Part shown: positions 1 through 6,147 of the stretch, in pieces
How the letters are laid out: each line of letters starts with the position of its first letter
Position numbering within the stretch: the first letter of the stretch is position 1
NCBI GenBank assembly: GCA_037441225.1
Contig: JBBISU010000135.1
Coordinates: 1-6,147, forward strand
DNA length: 6,147 bases
Direction of reading: 5' to 3'
Origin: JBBFMJ01 sp037441225
GTDB taxonomy: Bacteria; Acidobacteriota; Thermoanaerobaculia; UBA2201
The notes under the pieces: generated by a model
Seen by the model: only the letters and a program-made list of their open reading frames with translations
What the model was told of the DNA's origin: nothing
Database searches by the model: none
Program-made: the position numbers and the translations under genes

Positions 1-1183
1 AAAAATCTTTATTATTAAAAACTATTAATCAATAAAATTGAGCAACTTGGGTTAAAGAAAAAATAAAAGAATATAATGTTTATATAACAATAAAAGGAAA
101 AAATTTATTTTTTAGATTTTTAGACAGAAATAGTTCTGCCTCTACTTTAGCATATCTGGAAGGGAATTAAATAAATACAATTTTTTCCAATAAAGGACAT
201 ATAGATGAAAACATAATCTTTGAGGATTTGACTGGAGATGGGATACCTGATCTCATAAATACTTGTTTTTCAAATATCTTTGGAAGGGTAAAGGCAATAT
301 TTGCAATAAGAGGTAAGGGTAAGAATACCTTTTATAGCGCATCAATTTTGCAAGAAGCAAAATTAAGAGAAAATGCAATGTTGTTTTATACACTAATTGA
401 ACCAGAAAAATGGGATGCAGTGAAAATTTCGCCATCAAAAGATGAAATTTTAATTAAAGATATTGACAATCAAATAATTGAAGTATTAGATTTCTCTGGC
501 AACCTTTACACTTCACCTTTTTTTAAGAAAAAAGATTCAGAAAAAGGAAAAAATTTAAAAATCCTTTTTTACTATGATTATTTTCTTTTAAAAGAAAAAA
601 TAAAAAAAGCAGAAAAATTTGAAGGAAAATTTTTTAGTGCAGAATATTTTGTATTATCTTCCCGGCAAATTTATTACATAAAGTTTTTTAAGAAAAATCT
701 TTGAAGGAGAATTTGAACAAGCAAAAGAGGTCCTCGAAAAACTAAAGATAAATGAAAAAGATTGTATCTATATAGCAGAAGACCTGCTTGGGCTTTTATG
801 TTTTTTAAAAGGAGATTTTGAAGGTGCAAAAAATAAATGGAGTGAAAAAAAGGATCACTTAAAGATGGTCAAAAAGTGGATTTTAAGAATTGATTATGAG
901 GAAGGGAAAGAATTGAATGGAAATTATGAGGATTTTTTTTCTTTCAACTAAAAAAACAAAAGATTTAGAAAAACTTAAAGAAGATTTTTATAACTGCTTA
1001 AAACTTTCAAAAATAGATATTGAAATGAAATTTCAACTTCCTTTCATTGGCTATGATTTATCTTTAAACCTTTTAAAAAATAGCAAAAAAGAGGAAGCAA
1101 AAGAAATAATAAAATATATAGAAAATTTAATCCCAGAAAGTTATATAAATTTCAAAATAAAAAATATAAATAAAAAACTTTAA
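1..1183 (+). pseudogene. Decayed FG-GAP/VCBS-like and TPR-like protein, 5' end outside window
   Basis: One protein can be followed across all three + frames. Frame 2 runs from base 1 to the A run at 17-21. Frame 1 then runs to the A run at 58-63, and frame 3 from there to about 690. Frame 1 resumes to the T8 run at 933-940, and frame 2 continues to the TAA at 1181-1183. One A added at each of the first two runs, one base removed at T6 684-689 (or A5 693-697) and one T removed at 933-940 restore a continuous protein. A further in-frame TAA at 168-170 cannot be cured by an indel. Around 222-250 the protein reads EDLTGDGIPDL, like the Asp/Gly-rich loop of FG-GAP/VCBS propeller repeats. From about 703 it becomes helical and TPR-like (EGEFEQAKEVLEKL, then KGDFEGAKNKW). 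Such proteins are often extracytoplasmic, but the N-terminus is not visible here. Open pieces at 228-704 (TTG start) and 917-1183 should not be read as separate genes. Function is unknown. Confidence 0.75.
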
Positions 1184-1255
1184 AATAAAGCCACAATAGA
1201 AATTTAATCTTGCATAGCCTATGAATAATTAAAAAATATAAGTTTTTATTCTTTA

Positions 1256-1508
1256 TTAAGTCAAATCCCTGATTTTATAAAGAATACCTCCCATAATTAT
1301 TATTAGATCAGTTTAAAAATTTTTACAATTAATAAATGGTAATTTCTTTGCCAATTTTTGAAATTTTGCAATGTTTTCTTGAGACACCTTCATAAGGAAG
1401 AAATATTTGATTTTCTTCAAGGGAGCCGATTGTTATCTCACCTTCTTTTAAGGGATACCGAAAAAACCCATCAGAGTTCTCTATAAAAAAGACAAAGCAT
1501 TTTATATC
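1256..1508 (-). pseudogene. Relic of an FHA (forkhead-associated) domain gene
   Basis: The - strand is open from 1508 to a TAA at 1331-1329 (59 codons). It has the first half of an FHA fold: a hydrophobic strand, then YPLKEGEITIGS, an NQIFLPYEG turn, and VSRKHCKI, which matches the FHA S-R-x-H signature. The family binds phosphothreonine peptides. The usual Arg of the 'IGR' motif is Ser here. The D-x-x-S-x-N-G-T segment expected next is missing. In another frame, 1312-1256 reads DLIIIIMGGILYKI, resembling the closing strands of an FHA domain (GD-I-IG-hydrophobic). No ATG or ribosome site precedes the open stretch; the ATA at 1505-1503 may be a decayed start. Together this looks like a broken small FHA protein with an internal deletion and frameshift. 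It lies tail-to-tail with the pseudogene on its left and back-to-back with the operon on its right. It fills most of the gap between 1184 and 1600; I recognise nothing in 1184-1255. Confidence 0.6.
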
Positions 1509-1537
1509 AAAAATATTTTAACAAATTTTAAAATTTT

Positions 1538-1566
1538 TTGTTATAAGATTTTATTTAAGTTATAAT
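1538..1566 (+). promoter_or_regulatory. Sigma70-type promoter of the SNF2-RQC operon
   Basis: TTGTTA at 1538-1543 (4 of 6 consensus bases) and a perfect TATAAT at 1561-1566 are separated by exactly 17 bases. The expected transcription start is near 1572-1574, giving a leader of about 28 bases before the ATG at 1601. Background AT content is high, so chance TATAAT matches are common. The correct spacing and the position just before the ribosome site make this one credible. Confidence 0.6.
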
Positions 1567-1578
1567 AATTTAAAAAAT

Positions 1579-1604
1579 AAGGAGCTTTATTGTTAGATTT
1601 ATGA
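1579..1604 (+). promoter_or_regulatory. Ribosome site with a possible 4-codon leader overlapping the SNF2 start
   Basis: The only good Shine-Dalgarno sequence is AAGGAG at 1579-1584. It is 16 bases from the ATG at 1601, which is too far for direct use. It is well placed (5 bases) for a TTG at 1590 that opens a tiny frame, TTG TTA GAT TTA TGA. The stop of that frame overlaps the main start as ATGA at 1601-1604. Such overlaps commonly couple translation by re-initiation. An alternative is a rare in-frame ATT start at 1589 (4-base spacing), adding four residues to the main protein. Which start is used cannot be decided from sequence. Confidence 0.4.
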
Positions 1605-4600
1605 ATTCTTCTTTTTCTTTTGGTAAGACCTGGTGGGGAAGGAAATGGATTGAAGCAATGGAAAGGATTGATTATGACACAAACCGCCTTCCAAGAGGCA
1701 GAGCCTATGCAAGGAATGGAAGTGTTTTAAAAATAGATATAAAAGAAAGTAAAATATTTGCAAAGGTTCAAGGAAGGTTAGCAGAACCATACGATATAAG
1801 TATAAAACTAAAAGAATTTAATAAAAATGAAATAAATAAAATAACAGATATTGTTTCATCTAATCCTTCTATTGCCTCAGAACTCAATTTAGGGAAATTG
1901 CCTTCCAAAGTCCTTGAAATACTGGAAAATGAAAAAATCAACCTACTACCAGAAAGTTGGAATGATATAACTGCAAAATGTTCCTGCCCTGATTGGGCAA
2001 ATCCTTGTAAACATTTGGCTGCTGTCTATTATATTATCTCAAATGAAATAGACAAAGACCCTTTCATCCTATTTAATTTAAGGGGATTGGAAACAAAGGA
2101 ATTGATAAAAGCAGCAGGTTTTTCTTTTGAAAATCTTTTTGAAAAAAGAAAGGAAAAACTATTTTCTGCACCAGAATTTATTAATTTTAAAAATTTTAAA
2201 TTAAAAGAAGATATTGAAGAAATTGATTTGAATTTTAAACCATTAAATATTTCCTCACTCTTTGCCCTTCTTCAGCCAAAGCCTCTTTTTTATCAATTTG
2301 GTGACTTCAAAGAAATTTTGTATAAAGTTTATGAAAATGTTATAAAAAATATAAAAGATATAAAGACAGAAGAAGAAATTTCCTTTAAAAATATTGACTT
2401 TTTTCTTAAATTTTCTGAAAAGGGCAAAAATTTCTTTGTCTGCCCTGAAATCAATTATTTTAAAGGGAAAAATTCCTCTTTAAATGTTCCTTTTCTTTTT
2501 GAAGATAAAATAAGGATTGAAAAAGCAAAGGGGCTTCTTTTAAATTTGGAGGATGTTTTTGATTTATTTTTAAAAATCCCTCTTAATATTTCCCTTGAAA
2601 ACAATTCAATTTCTTCAAGATTTTTAAATTTTGCTACAAGTGTGGCTCTTTCATTGGTTAAAAGTTGCCTTTTTCTTCCTGAAGTTGAACTTAAAGAAAA
2701 TGGTTCTTTTTCTATAAATTATTTCCCAATTGTTGAGGAAGAAAAGGTAAAAAAAACAATTGAAATTTTAAAATCAATTATGCCTTTAAATTTTGGATTT
2801 AGAGAAGATGGCTTTCTTTTAAAACCAGATGGAGTTTTAGAAATTATTTCTTTAATTATAAAAAATATTGTAATAAAATTTTCAGATATAAATGTAGAAG
2901 ATAAAATTTTAAATACCTTTTTTAAAGGAAAAATTTACAAAGCAAATAAATTTGAAGAAATGCAAACTGCAAAAGCAGTGTCTTCTTGGATTTCAACTGT
3001 TTCAATGAGAAAAAGCCCCATCCAGCCAGTTATAAAAATTGATAAATTAAAGGATGAATTTTTTGAAATAAATATTGATATACAAAACAAAGAAGACCCC
3101 TTTTCCCCTATTTATCCATTGTCCAAATTATTTTCAGGTGAAGATAAAATATTTTCACTTCCATTGGAAATAATTAAAACTGAAGTTTCAAAACAAATTT
3201 CAATATCCGCAGAATATTTCCCTCAATTGATAAGAATTTTGGATAAAAAAGGGAAAGAAAGTGTAATAATTGGAATGGATGAGATGGCTCAAGTTTTAGA
3301 TAAAACATCAGGAATCTTAAATGTATTAGGAATAAAAATCATTTTTCCAAAGGAACTTAAAAAACTTTCAGAAATAAAACTTTCTGTAAAATCACACTTT
3401 AAAGAAAAAAAAGATACAATATCATATTTAGATTTAGAAAATATTTTAGATTTTTCTTGGGAAATTTCAATTTCAGACAAGTCAATTTCAAAGGAAGAAT
3501 TTTTTAAACTTGTAAAATCAGCCAAGGACCTTGTAAGATTTAAAGATGAGTATTTACTTATAAAGCCAGAAGAAGTTCAATCCATAATTGAAAAATTAAA
3601 TAAACCCTTTCCAAAAAAATCTTCTATGGAGATTTTACAAGCATCATTTTTAGGTGAAATGGATGGCTTTGATTTTAAATTAAATGATGCTTTAAAAAAA
3701 TTCATTGAAAATATAAAGTCAATAAAAGAAATAAAAGTTCCAAAAGAATTAAAAGGAATCTTAAGACACTATCAGGAGAGGGGTTTTAAATGGCTATATA
3801 AAAATACAATAAATGGTTTTGGCTCCTGTCTTGCTGATGATATGGGACTTGGAAAAACAATACAAGTGATAGCACTTATATTAAAACTTAAAGAAGAAAA
3901 ATATCTTGAAAAAATGCCTGTGCTTGTTGTATGTCCTACAACACTTATTGGCAACTGGTATAAAGAAATTTTAAGGTTTGCTCCTTCCTTAAAGGTATCT
4001 ATTTATCATGGCACAGAAAGGATATTAGAAAGAAAAGGGGTTGATATAGTACTTACATCCTATGGGATTTTGAGGAAAGATCTTAAAAAATTTAAAGATT
4101 TCCATTGGGGGCTTCTTGTAATTGATGAAGCACAAAATATAAAAAATCCAGAAACAGATCAAACAAGAGCAGTCAAATCAATAAAAGCAAAGGCATATAT
4201 TGCAATGAGTGGAACGCCTGTGGAGAACCGTTTAACAGAACTTTGGAGTATTTATGACTTTTTAAACAAAGGATATTTAGGAAAAATAAAGGACTTCAGG
4301 CAAAAATTTGCAATTCCAATTGAAAAATATAGGGAAAAAGAAAAAATTGAAAAATTTCAAAAGATTATCTCTCCTTTTCTTTTGAGAAGGTCAAAGGCAG
4401 ATAAGGAAATAATTTCTGATCTACCAGATAAAATTATATATGAGGAATATTGCTATCTAACAAAAGAACAGGCAGCTCTCTATAAGGAAGTCGTAGATAC
4501 AATTATGAGGGGAATTGAAGAAAGCAAAGGGATAGAAAGAAAAGGACTAATATTTAAACTCATAACATCCTTAAAACAAATTTGTAACCATCCAATCCAT

Positions 4601-5164
4601 TACCTTAAAAAAGGCAAGCCATTAAAACATCTTTCTGGAAAAAGTGAAAAGACCATTGATTTAATAGAAAAAATTTTAAAATTAAAAGAAAAAGTTATAA
4701 TCTTCACACAGTATAAGGAAATGGCTTCTCTACTTGTGGAAATGATAAAATTGGAATTAAATAAAGATTGCTTTTTCTTTTATGGAGGACTATCAAGAAA
4801 GGCAAGAGACAAAATGGTTGAAGATTTTCAAAAAAAAGATGATTGCCAAATAATGGTTATTTCATTAAAAGCAGGTGGAGTTGGTTTAAACCTTACATCG
4901 GCAACAAATGTTATACATTATGATTTATGGTGGAATCCAGCAGTGGAAGCCCAAGCAACGGATAGAAGTTATAGAATTGGTCAAAAGAAAAATGTGATTG
5001 TTCATAGATTATTAACAATTGGTACTTTTGAAGAAAAAATAGATGAAATGTTAAAGAAAAAGCAAGAACTGGCTGATCTAAGTATTTCAAAAGGTGAAAT
5101 ATTTTTAACAGAACTTACAAATAAGGAATTAAAAGAGATATTTTATCTTACAAAGGAGTCATAA
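1601..5164 (+). CDS. SWIM zinc-finger / Swi2-Snf2 family DNA-dependent ATPase (fused, DUF3670-type)
   Basis: This is a 1187-residue cytoplasmic protein of the Snf2 branch of superfamily 2, which uses ATP to translocate on double-stranded DNA and remodel bound proteins or junctions. Residues 7-23 (FGKTWWGRKWIEAMERI) and 30-47 (LPRGRAYARNG...) are the conserved start of bacterial SWIM proteins. The finger is C127-x-C129-x6-C136-x-H138. The middle part (about 200-590) is divergent. Residues 600-665 match the DUF3670/SNF2-associated segment (ILDFSWEISI, then LVRFKDEYLLI). The motor is complete: Walker A DDMGLGKT (746-753, K752), motif Ia VVCPTTLIGNW, motif II DEAQ (842-845), motif III SGTP (870-873), FLLRR (926-930), motif IV VIIFTQY (1032-1038), motif V AGGVGLNLT, and motif VI QATDRSYRIGQ with R1122 and R1125. 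There is no signal peptide or membrane segment. In many bacteria the SWIM module and this helicase are separate neighbouring genes; here they are one chain. The ATG at 1601 is chosen because the FGKTWWG motif follows at once. The gene is intact despite many long A/T runs. Confidence 0.96.
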   Translation: MNSSFSFGKTWWGRKWIEAMERIDYDTNRLPRGRAYARNGSVLKIDIKESKIFAKVQGRLAEPYDISIKLKEFNKNEINKITDIVSSNPSIASELNLGKLPSKVLEILENEKINLLPESWNDITAKCSCPDWANPCKHLAAVYYIISNEIDKDPFILFNLRGLETKELIKAAGFSFENLFEKRKEKLFSAPEFINFKNFKLKEDIEEIDLNFKPLNISSLFALLQPKPLFYQFGDFKEILYKVYENVIKNIKDIKTEEEISFKNIDFFLKFSEKGKNFFVCPEINYFKGKNSSLNVPFLFEDKIRIEKAKGLLLNLEDVFDLFLKIPLNISLENNSISSRFLNFATSVALSLVKSCLFLPEVELKENGSFSINYFPIVEEEKVKKTIEILKSIMPLNFGFREDGFLLKPDGVLEIISLIIKNIVIKFSDINVEDKILNTFFKGKIYKANKFEEMQTAKAVSSWISTVSMRKSPIQPVIKIDKLKDEFFEINIDIQNKEDPFSPIYPLSKLFSGEDKIFSLPLEIIKTEVSKQISISAEYFPQLIRILDKKGKESVIIGMDEMAQVLDKTSGILNVLGIKIIFPKELKKLSEIKLSVKSHFKEKKDTISYLDLENILDFSWEISISDKSISKEEFFKLVKSAKDLVRFKDEYLLIKPEEVQSIIEKLNKPFPKKSSMEILQASFLGEMDGFDFKLNDALKKFIENIKSIKEIKVPKELKGILRHYQERGFKWLYKNTINGFGSCLADDMGLGKTIQVIALILKLKEEKYLEKMPVLVVCPTTLIGNWYKEILRFAPSLKVSIYHGTERILERKGVDIVLTSYGILRKDLKKFKDFHWGLLVIDEAQNIKNPETDQTRAVKSIKAKAYIAMSGTPVENRLTELWSIYDFLNKGYLGKIKDFRQKFAIPIEKYREKEKIEKFQKIISPFLLRRSKADKEIISDLPDKIIYEEYCYLTKEQAALYKEVVDTIMRGIEESKGIERKGLIFKLITSLKQICNHPIHYLKKGKPLKHLSGKSEKTIDLIEKILKLKEKVIIFTQYKEMASLLVEMIKLELNKDCFFFYGGLSRKARDKMVEDFQKKDDCQIMVISLKAGGVGLNLTSATNVIHYDLWWNPAVEAQATDRSYRIGQKKNVIVHRLLTIGTFEEKIDEMLKKKQELADLSISKGEIFLTELTNKELKEIFYLTKES

Positions 5165-5166
5165 GT

Positions 5167-5742
5167 ATGACTAAAGTTAAAAGAGTTAAATATACATTAA
5201 ATCCTACAAGGGCTAAAACACTGCCCTTTGATGAGATAAAGGCAATTTTAAGAGGTGCAGATGAACTCATTGCAATAGGGGGAAGGTCTTTACTTTCAAA
5301 GATATTAAAGGGTTCAAAAGATAAGAAAATAAAAGAGTTAGAATTGGATAAGACCCCTGTTTATGGGTATTTTAAAGATTTAACGATTGATGAAATTCTG
5401 CAAAAAATAGATTGGCTTATTGCAAATGGATATTTAAAAATCGAGTACTTCTATCGTTTACCACTTTTAGTTTATACACAAATTGGATGGGAAATAGAGA
5501 AAGAAACTTATTCAGAGGAACTTTTACAACATTTAAATGAGATGCTAAAAAGTGGTGCAAGTCATTTCAATATGTCTTTTCTAAAAGATAAAAATAGACA
5601 GATTATTTTTCTTTTATTGGATAAAATTAAAAAATCAGGGAAGAAAGAATATATTCCATTACTTCAAGATTGGAAAAATACTGAATGCAAAAGGGTAAGA
5701 GAAAGGATAAGTGATGTATTAGACTTTTTAAATAAAATTTGA
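5167..5742 (+). CDS. Stand-alone RQC-type winged-helix DNA-binding protein (RQC-minor-1-like)
   Basis: This 191-residue protein has its RQC-like winged helix at about residues 22-112. It contains ILRGADELIAIGGRSLL, the loop KILKGSKDKKIKELELD, YGYFKDLTIDEI, and the recognition-helix/wing region WLIANGYLKIEYFYRLPLLVYTQIGW. RecQ helicases carry the same pattern (LRGS-x-x-KI, yG-x-x-kdls, LI-x-x-GYL, L-x-LT-x-xG) at the C-terminus of the motor, where it binds duplex ends, junctions or G-quadruplexes. Here no helicase domain is attached. Residues 113-191 are helical and charged, with a possible HEAT-like pair of helices (LLLDKIKKSGKKEYIPLLQD). The start ATG lies 2 bases after the SNF2 stop. AAAGGAG (5152-5158), inside the SNF2 3' end, sits 8 bases ahead, so the two genes are almost surely co-transcribed. 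I infer that it supplies structure-specific DNA binding for the neighbouring SNF2 motor. I recall the name RQC-minor-1 from protein family annotation and could not check it. No clear terminator follows. Confidence 0.85.
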   Translation: MTKVKRVKYTLNPTRAKTLPFDEIKAILRGADELIAIGGRSLLSKILKGSKDKKIKELELDKTPVYGYFKDLTIDEILQKIDWLIANGYLKIEYFYRLPLLVYTQIGWEIEKETYSEELLQHLNEMLKSGASHFNMSFLKDKNRQIIFLLLDKIKKSGKKEYIPLLQDWKNTECKRVRERISDVLDFLNKI

Positions 5743-5786
5743 TTTGAATTTTTTATCCAATTTACTCCTGCCAAGATAGAGCAATA

Positions 5787-5903
5787 GAGCAGCATAGTAG
5801 GGGTCGCCTTTGTGGTGACCCGTGTCAAAACAGATCAGCAAGGTAGAAGTCGTGCTTGCATGGTCTGTAAATAAAAGGGCTTAAGCACAAGCTCCAAGCC
5901 CTT
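5787..5903 (+). ncRNA. Candidate structured RNA: three consecutive hairpins in a GC-rich island
   Basis: By hand count, 5801-5903 has 51 G/C in 103 bases, against 30 in 140 just downstream. Three stems are exact or nearly so. Hairpin 1 pairs 5801-5808 with 5814-5821 (8 bp, one G-U, 5-base loop). Hairpin 2 pairs 5831-5836 with 5862-5867 (one G-U) and 5838-5842 with 5855-5859. Hairpin 3 pairs 5875-5882 with 5896-5903 (8 bp), with an inner AGC/GCT pairing around an ACAA loop. AAGCAC (5883-5888), in the loop of hairpin 3, is complementary to GTGCTT (5852-5857) in hairpin 2, so a pseudoknot is possible. No T run follows on the + strand, so its 3' end is unclear. It does not match tRNA, tmRNA, SRP RNA or 6S RNA as I know them. 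It may be the omega-RNA-bearing 3' end of an IS200/IS605 tnpB relic. The strand is uncertain: on the - strand, hairpin 3 is followed by TTATTTA and could act as a terminator. Confidence 0.5.
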
Positions 5904-6054
5904 ATAAACCTAAGTAAATTAAACAGATTTTATTATATTAATATGGCGGGCAATAACAAAGGATTACCATTACCTTTCTTTAATAAGTTTATTTTAAAGC
6001 AAATTGGCTAAAAAACTAAAAAAAGGTTTTAATTGCTCTTTAAAAAAAATTTAA
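5904..6054. other. AT-rich gap with no recognised gene
   Basis: Together with 5743-5786, this makes up the non-coding stretch around the GC-rich hairpin island. The only open frame on the + strand is 22 codons from the ATG at 5943, with no ribosome site and no recognisable motif. I see no convincing terminator for the RQC gene and no repeat that would mark a mobile-element end. A short tandem ATTACC-ATTACC at 5963-5974 is probably chance. Confidence 0.5.
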
Positions 6055-6083
6055 TTGACAAATGTTTTTTATATTTTTATAAT
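6055..6083 (+). promoter_or_regulatory. Perfect-consensus sigma70 promoter
   Basis: TTGACA at 6055-6060 and TATAAT at 6078-6083 both match consensus exactly and are 17 bases apart. Transcription should start near 6089-6091, leaving about 15 bases of leader that hold the ribosome site. No operator-like inverted repeat is evident over it. The next gene is therefore its own transcription unit and is likely strongly expressed unless repressed by a factor not visible here. Confidence 0.85.
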
Positions 6084-6092
6084 TTAAATTAG

Positions 6093-6099
6093 AAAGGAG
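6093..6099 (+). promoter_or_regulatory. Strong ribosome-binding site
   Basis: AAAGGAG lies 5 bases before the ATG at 6105, close to ideal spacing. It fixes the start of the partial gene that follows. Confidence 0.85.
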
Positions 6100-6104
6100 A
6101 TGAT

Positions 6105-6147
6105 ATGATAAAAGTCAATATGTTGGCAAATTGGTTTAAGATACAGG
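6105..6147 (+). CDS. Unidentified protein, N-terminal 14 codons only (3' end outside window)
   Basis: The ATG at 6105 opens a frame, MIKVNMLANWFKIQ, that is still open at the last base. The start is well supported by the consensus promoter and ribosome site directly upstream. Fourteen residues are too few to assign a family. The segment is not an evident signal peptide (one early Lys, then mixed polar and hydrophobic residues), though the chain is too short to exclude one. It is transcribed independently of the SNF2-RQC pair, so proximity alone does not imply a shared function. Confidence 0.75.
   Translation, partial: MIKVNMLANWFKIQ

Noticed and set aside
253..438. 61-codon open frame on the - strand
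   Set aside because: It lies antisense to the pseudogene coding stretch, has no ribosome site, and its Leu-rich composition follows from the Lys/Glu-rich opposite strand.
228..704. Separate intact 158-codon gene starting at TTG
   Set aside because: The same frame continues upstream to 42 with coherent protein sequence and downstream through a frameshift, and there is no ribosome site at the TTG, so it is a piece of the larger pseudogene.
1210..1224. CATAG-C-CTATG inverted repeat, possible terminator or operator
   Set aside because: The arms are 5 bases with a single-base loop and no following T run, so it is within chance expectation for AT-rich DNA.
3289..3525. 78-codon open frame on the - strand
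   Set aside because: It lies wholly inside the SNF2 gene, has no motif or ribosome site, and its Ser/Phe-rich content mirrors the Lys/Glu-rich sense strand.
5734..5755. AT-only inverted repeat at the end of the RQC gene ending in TTTTTT, possible terminator
   Set aside because: The stem would be about 5 A-T pairs and too weak to call.
5870..5903. Hairpin 3 read on the - strand as an intrinsic terminator (stem followed by TTATTTA)
   Set aside because: The shape fits, but no - strand gene to the right needs it, and the two neighbouring hairpins suggest one larger structure.
5943..6011. 22-codon open frame MAGNNKG...
   Set aside because: It has no Shine-Dalgarno sequence, no family resemblance and no conserved context.

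Overview
This is an AT-rich bacterial window whose genes are rich in Lys, Glu and Ile and use AGA/AGG for arginine almost exclusively. Sigma70-type promoters (one a perfect TTGACA-N17-TATAAT) and AGGAG ribosome sites point to a bacterium. The species cannot be named from this window. The style fits low-GC anaerobic or thermophilic lineages, but that is a guess.

Left part (1-1508): decayed genes only. On the + strand, 1-1183 is the 3' part of one pseudogene. Four single-base frameshifts, all in A or T runs, and one internal TAA break a protein with an FG-GAP/VCBS-like GDG motif and a helical, TPR-like C-terminus. Facing it on the - strand (1508-1256) is a relic of a forkhead-associated (FHA) domain, cut by a stop and a probable deletion.

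Centre (1538-5742): an intact two-gene operon behind a recognisable promoter. The first gene encodes a 1187-residue Swi2/Snf2 ATPase with an N-terminal SWIM zinc-finger module (FGKTWWG motif and CxCx6CxH finger), a DUF3670-like segment, and a complete Snf2 motor. The second starts 2 bases after the first one's stop codon. It encodes a 191-residue stand-alone RQC-type winged helix with no RecQ helicase domain, best matching what I recall as the 'RQC-minor-1' family. The likely picture is a DNA translocase or remodeller working with a small binder of branched or structured DNA. A role in repair, recombination or defence is possible but not shown by the sequence.

Right part (5743-6147): a compact stretch of about 50% GC (5801-5903, hand counted), against about 21% just downstream, can fold into three consecutive hairpins. 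It is either a structured RNA or the 3' relic of an IS200/IS605 tnpB element with its omega RNA. An AT-rich gap follows, then a perfect-consensus promoter, a strong ribosome site, and the first 14 codons of an unidentified gene that runs off the window.
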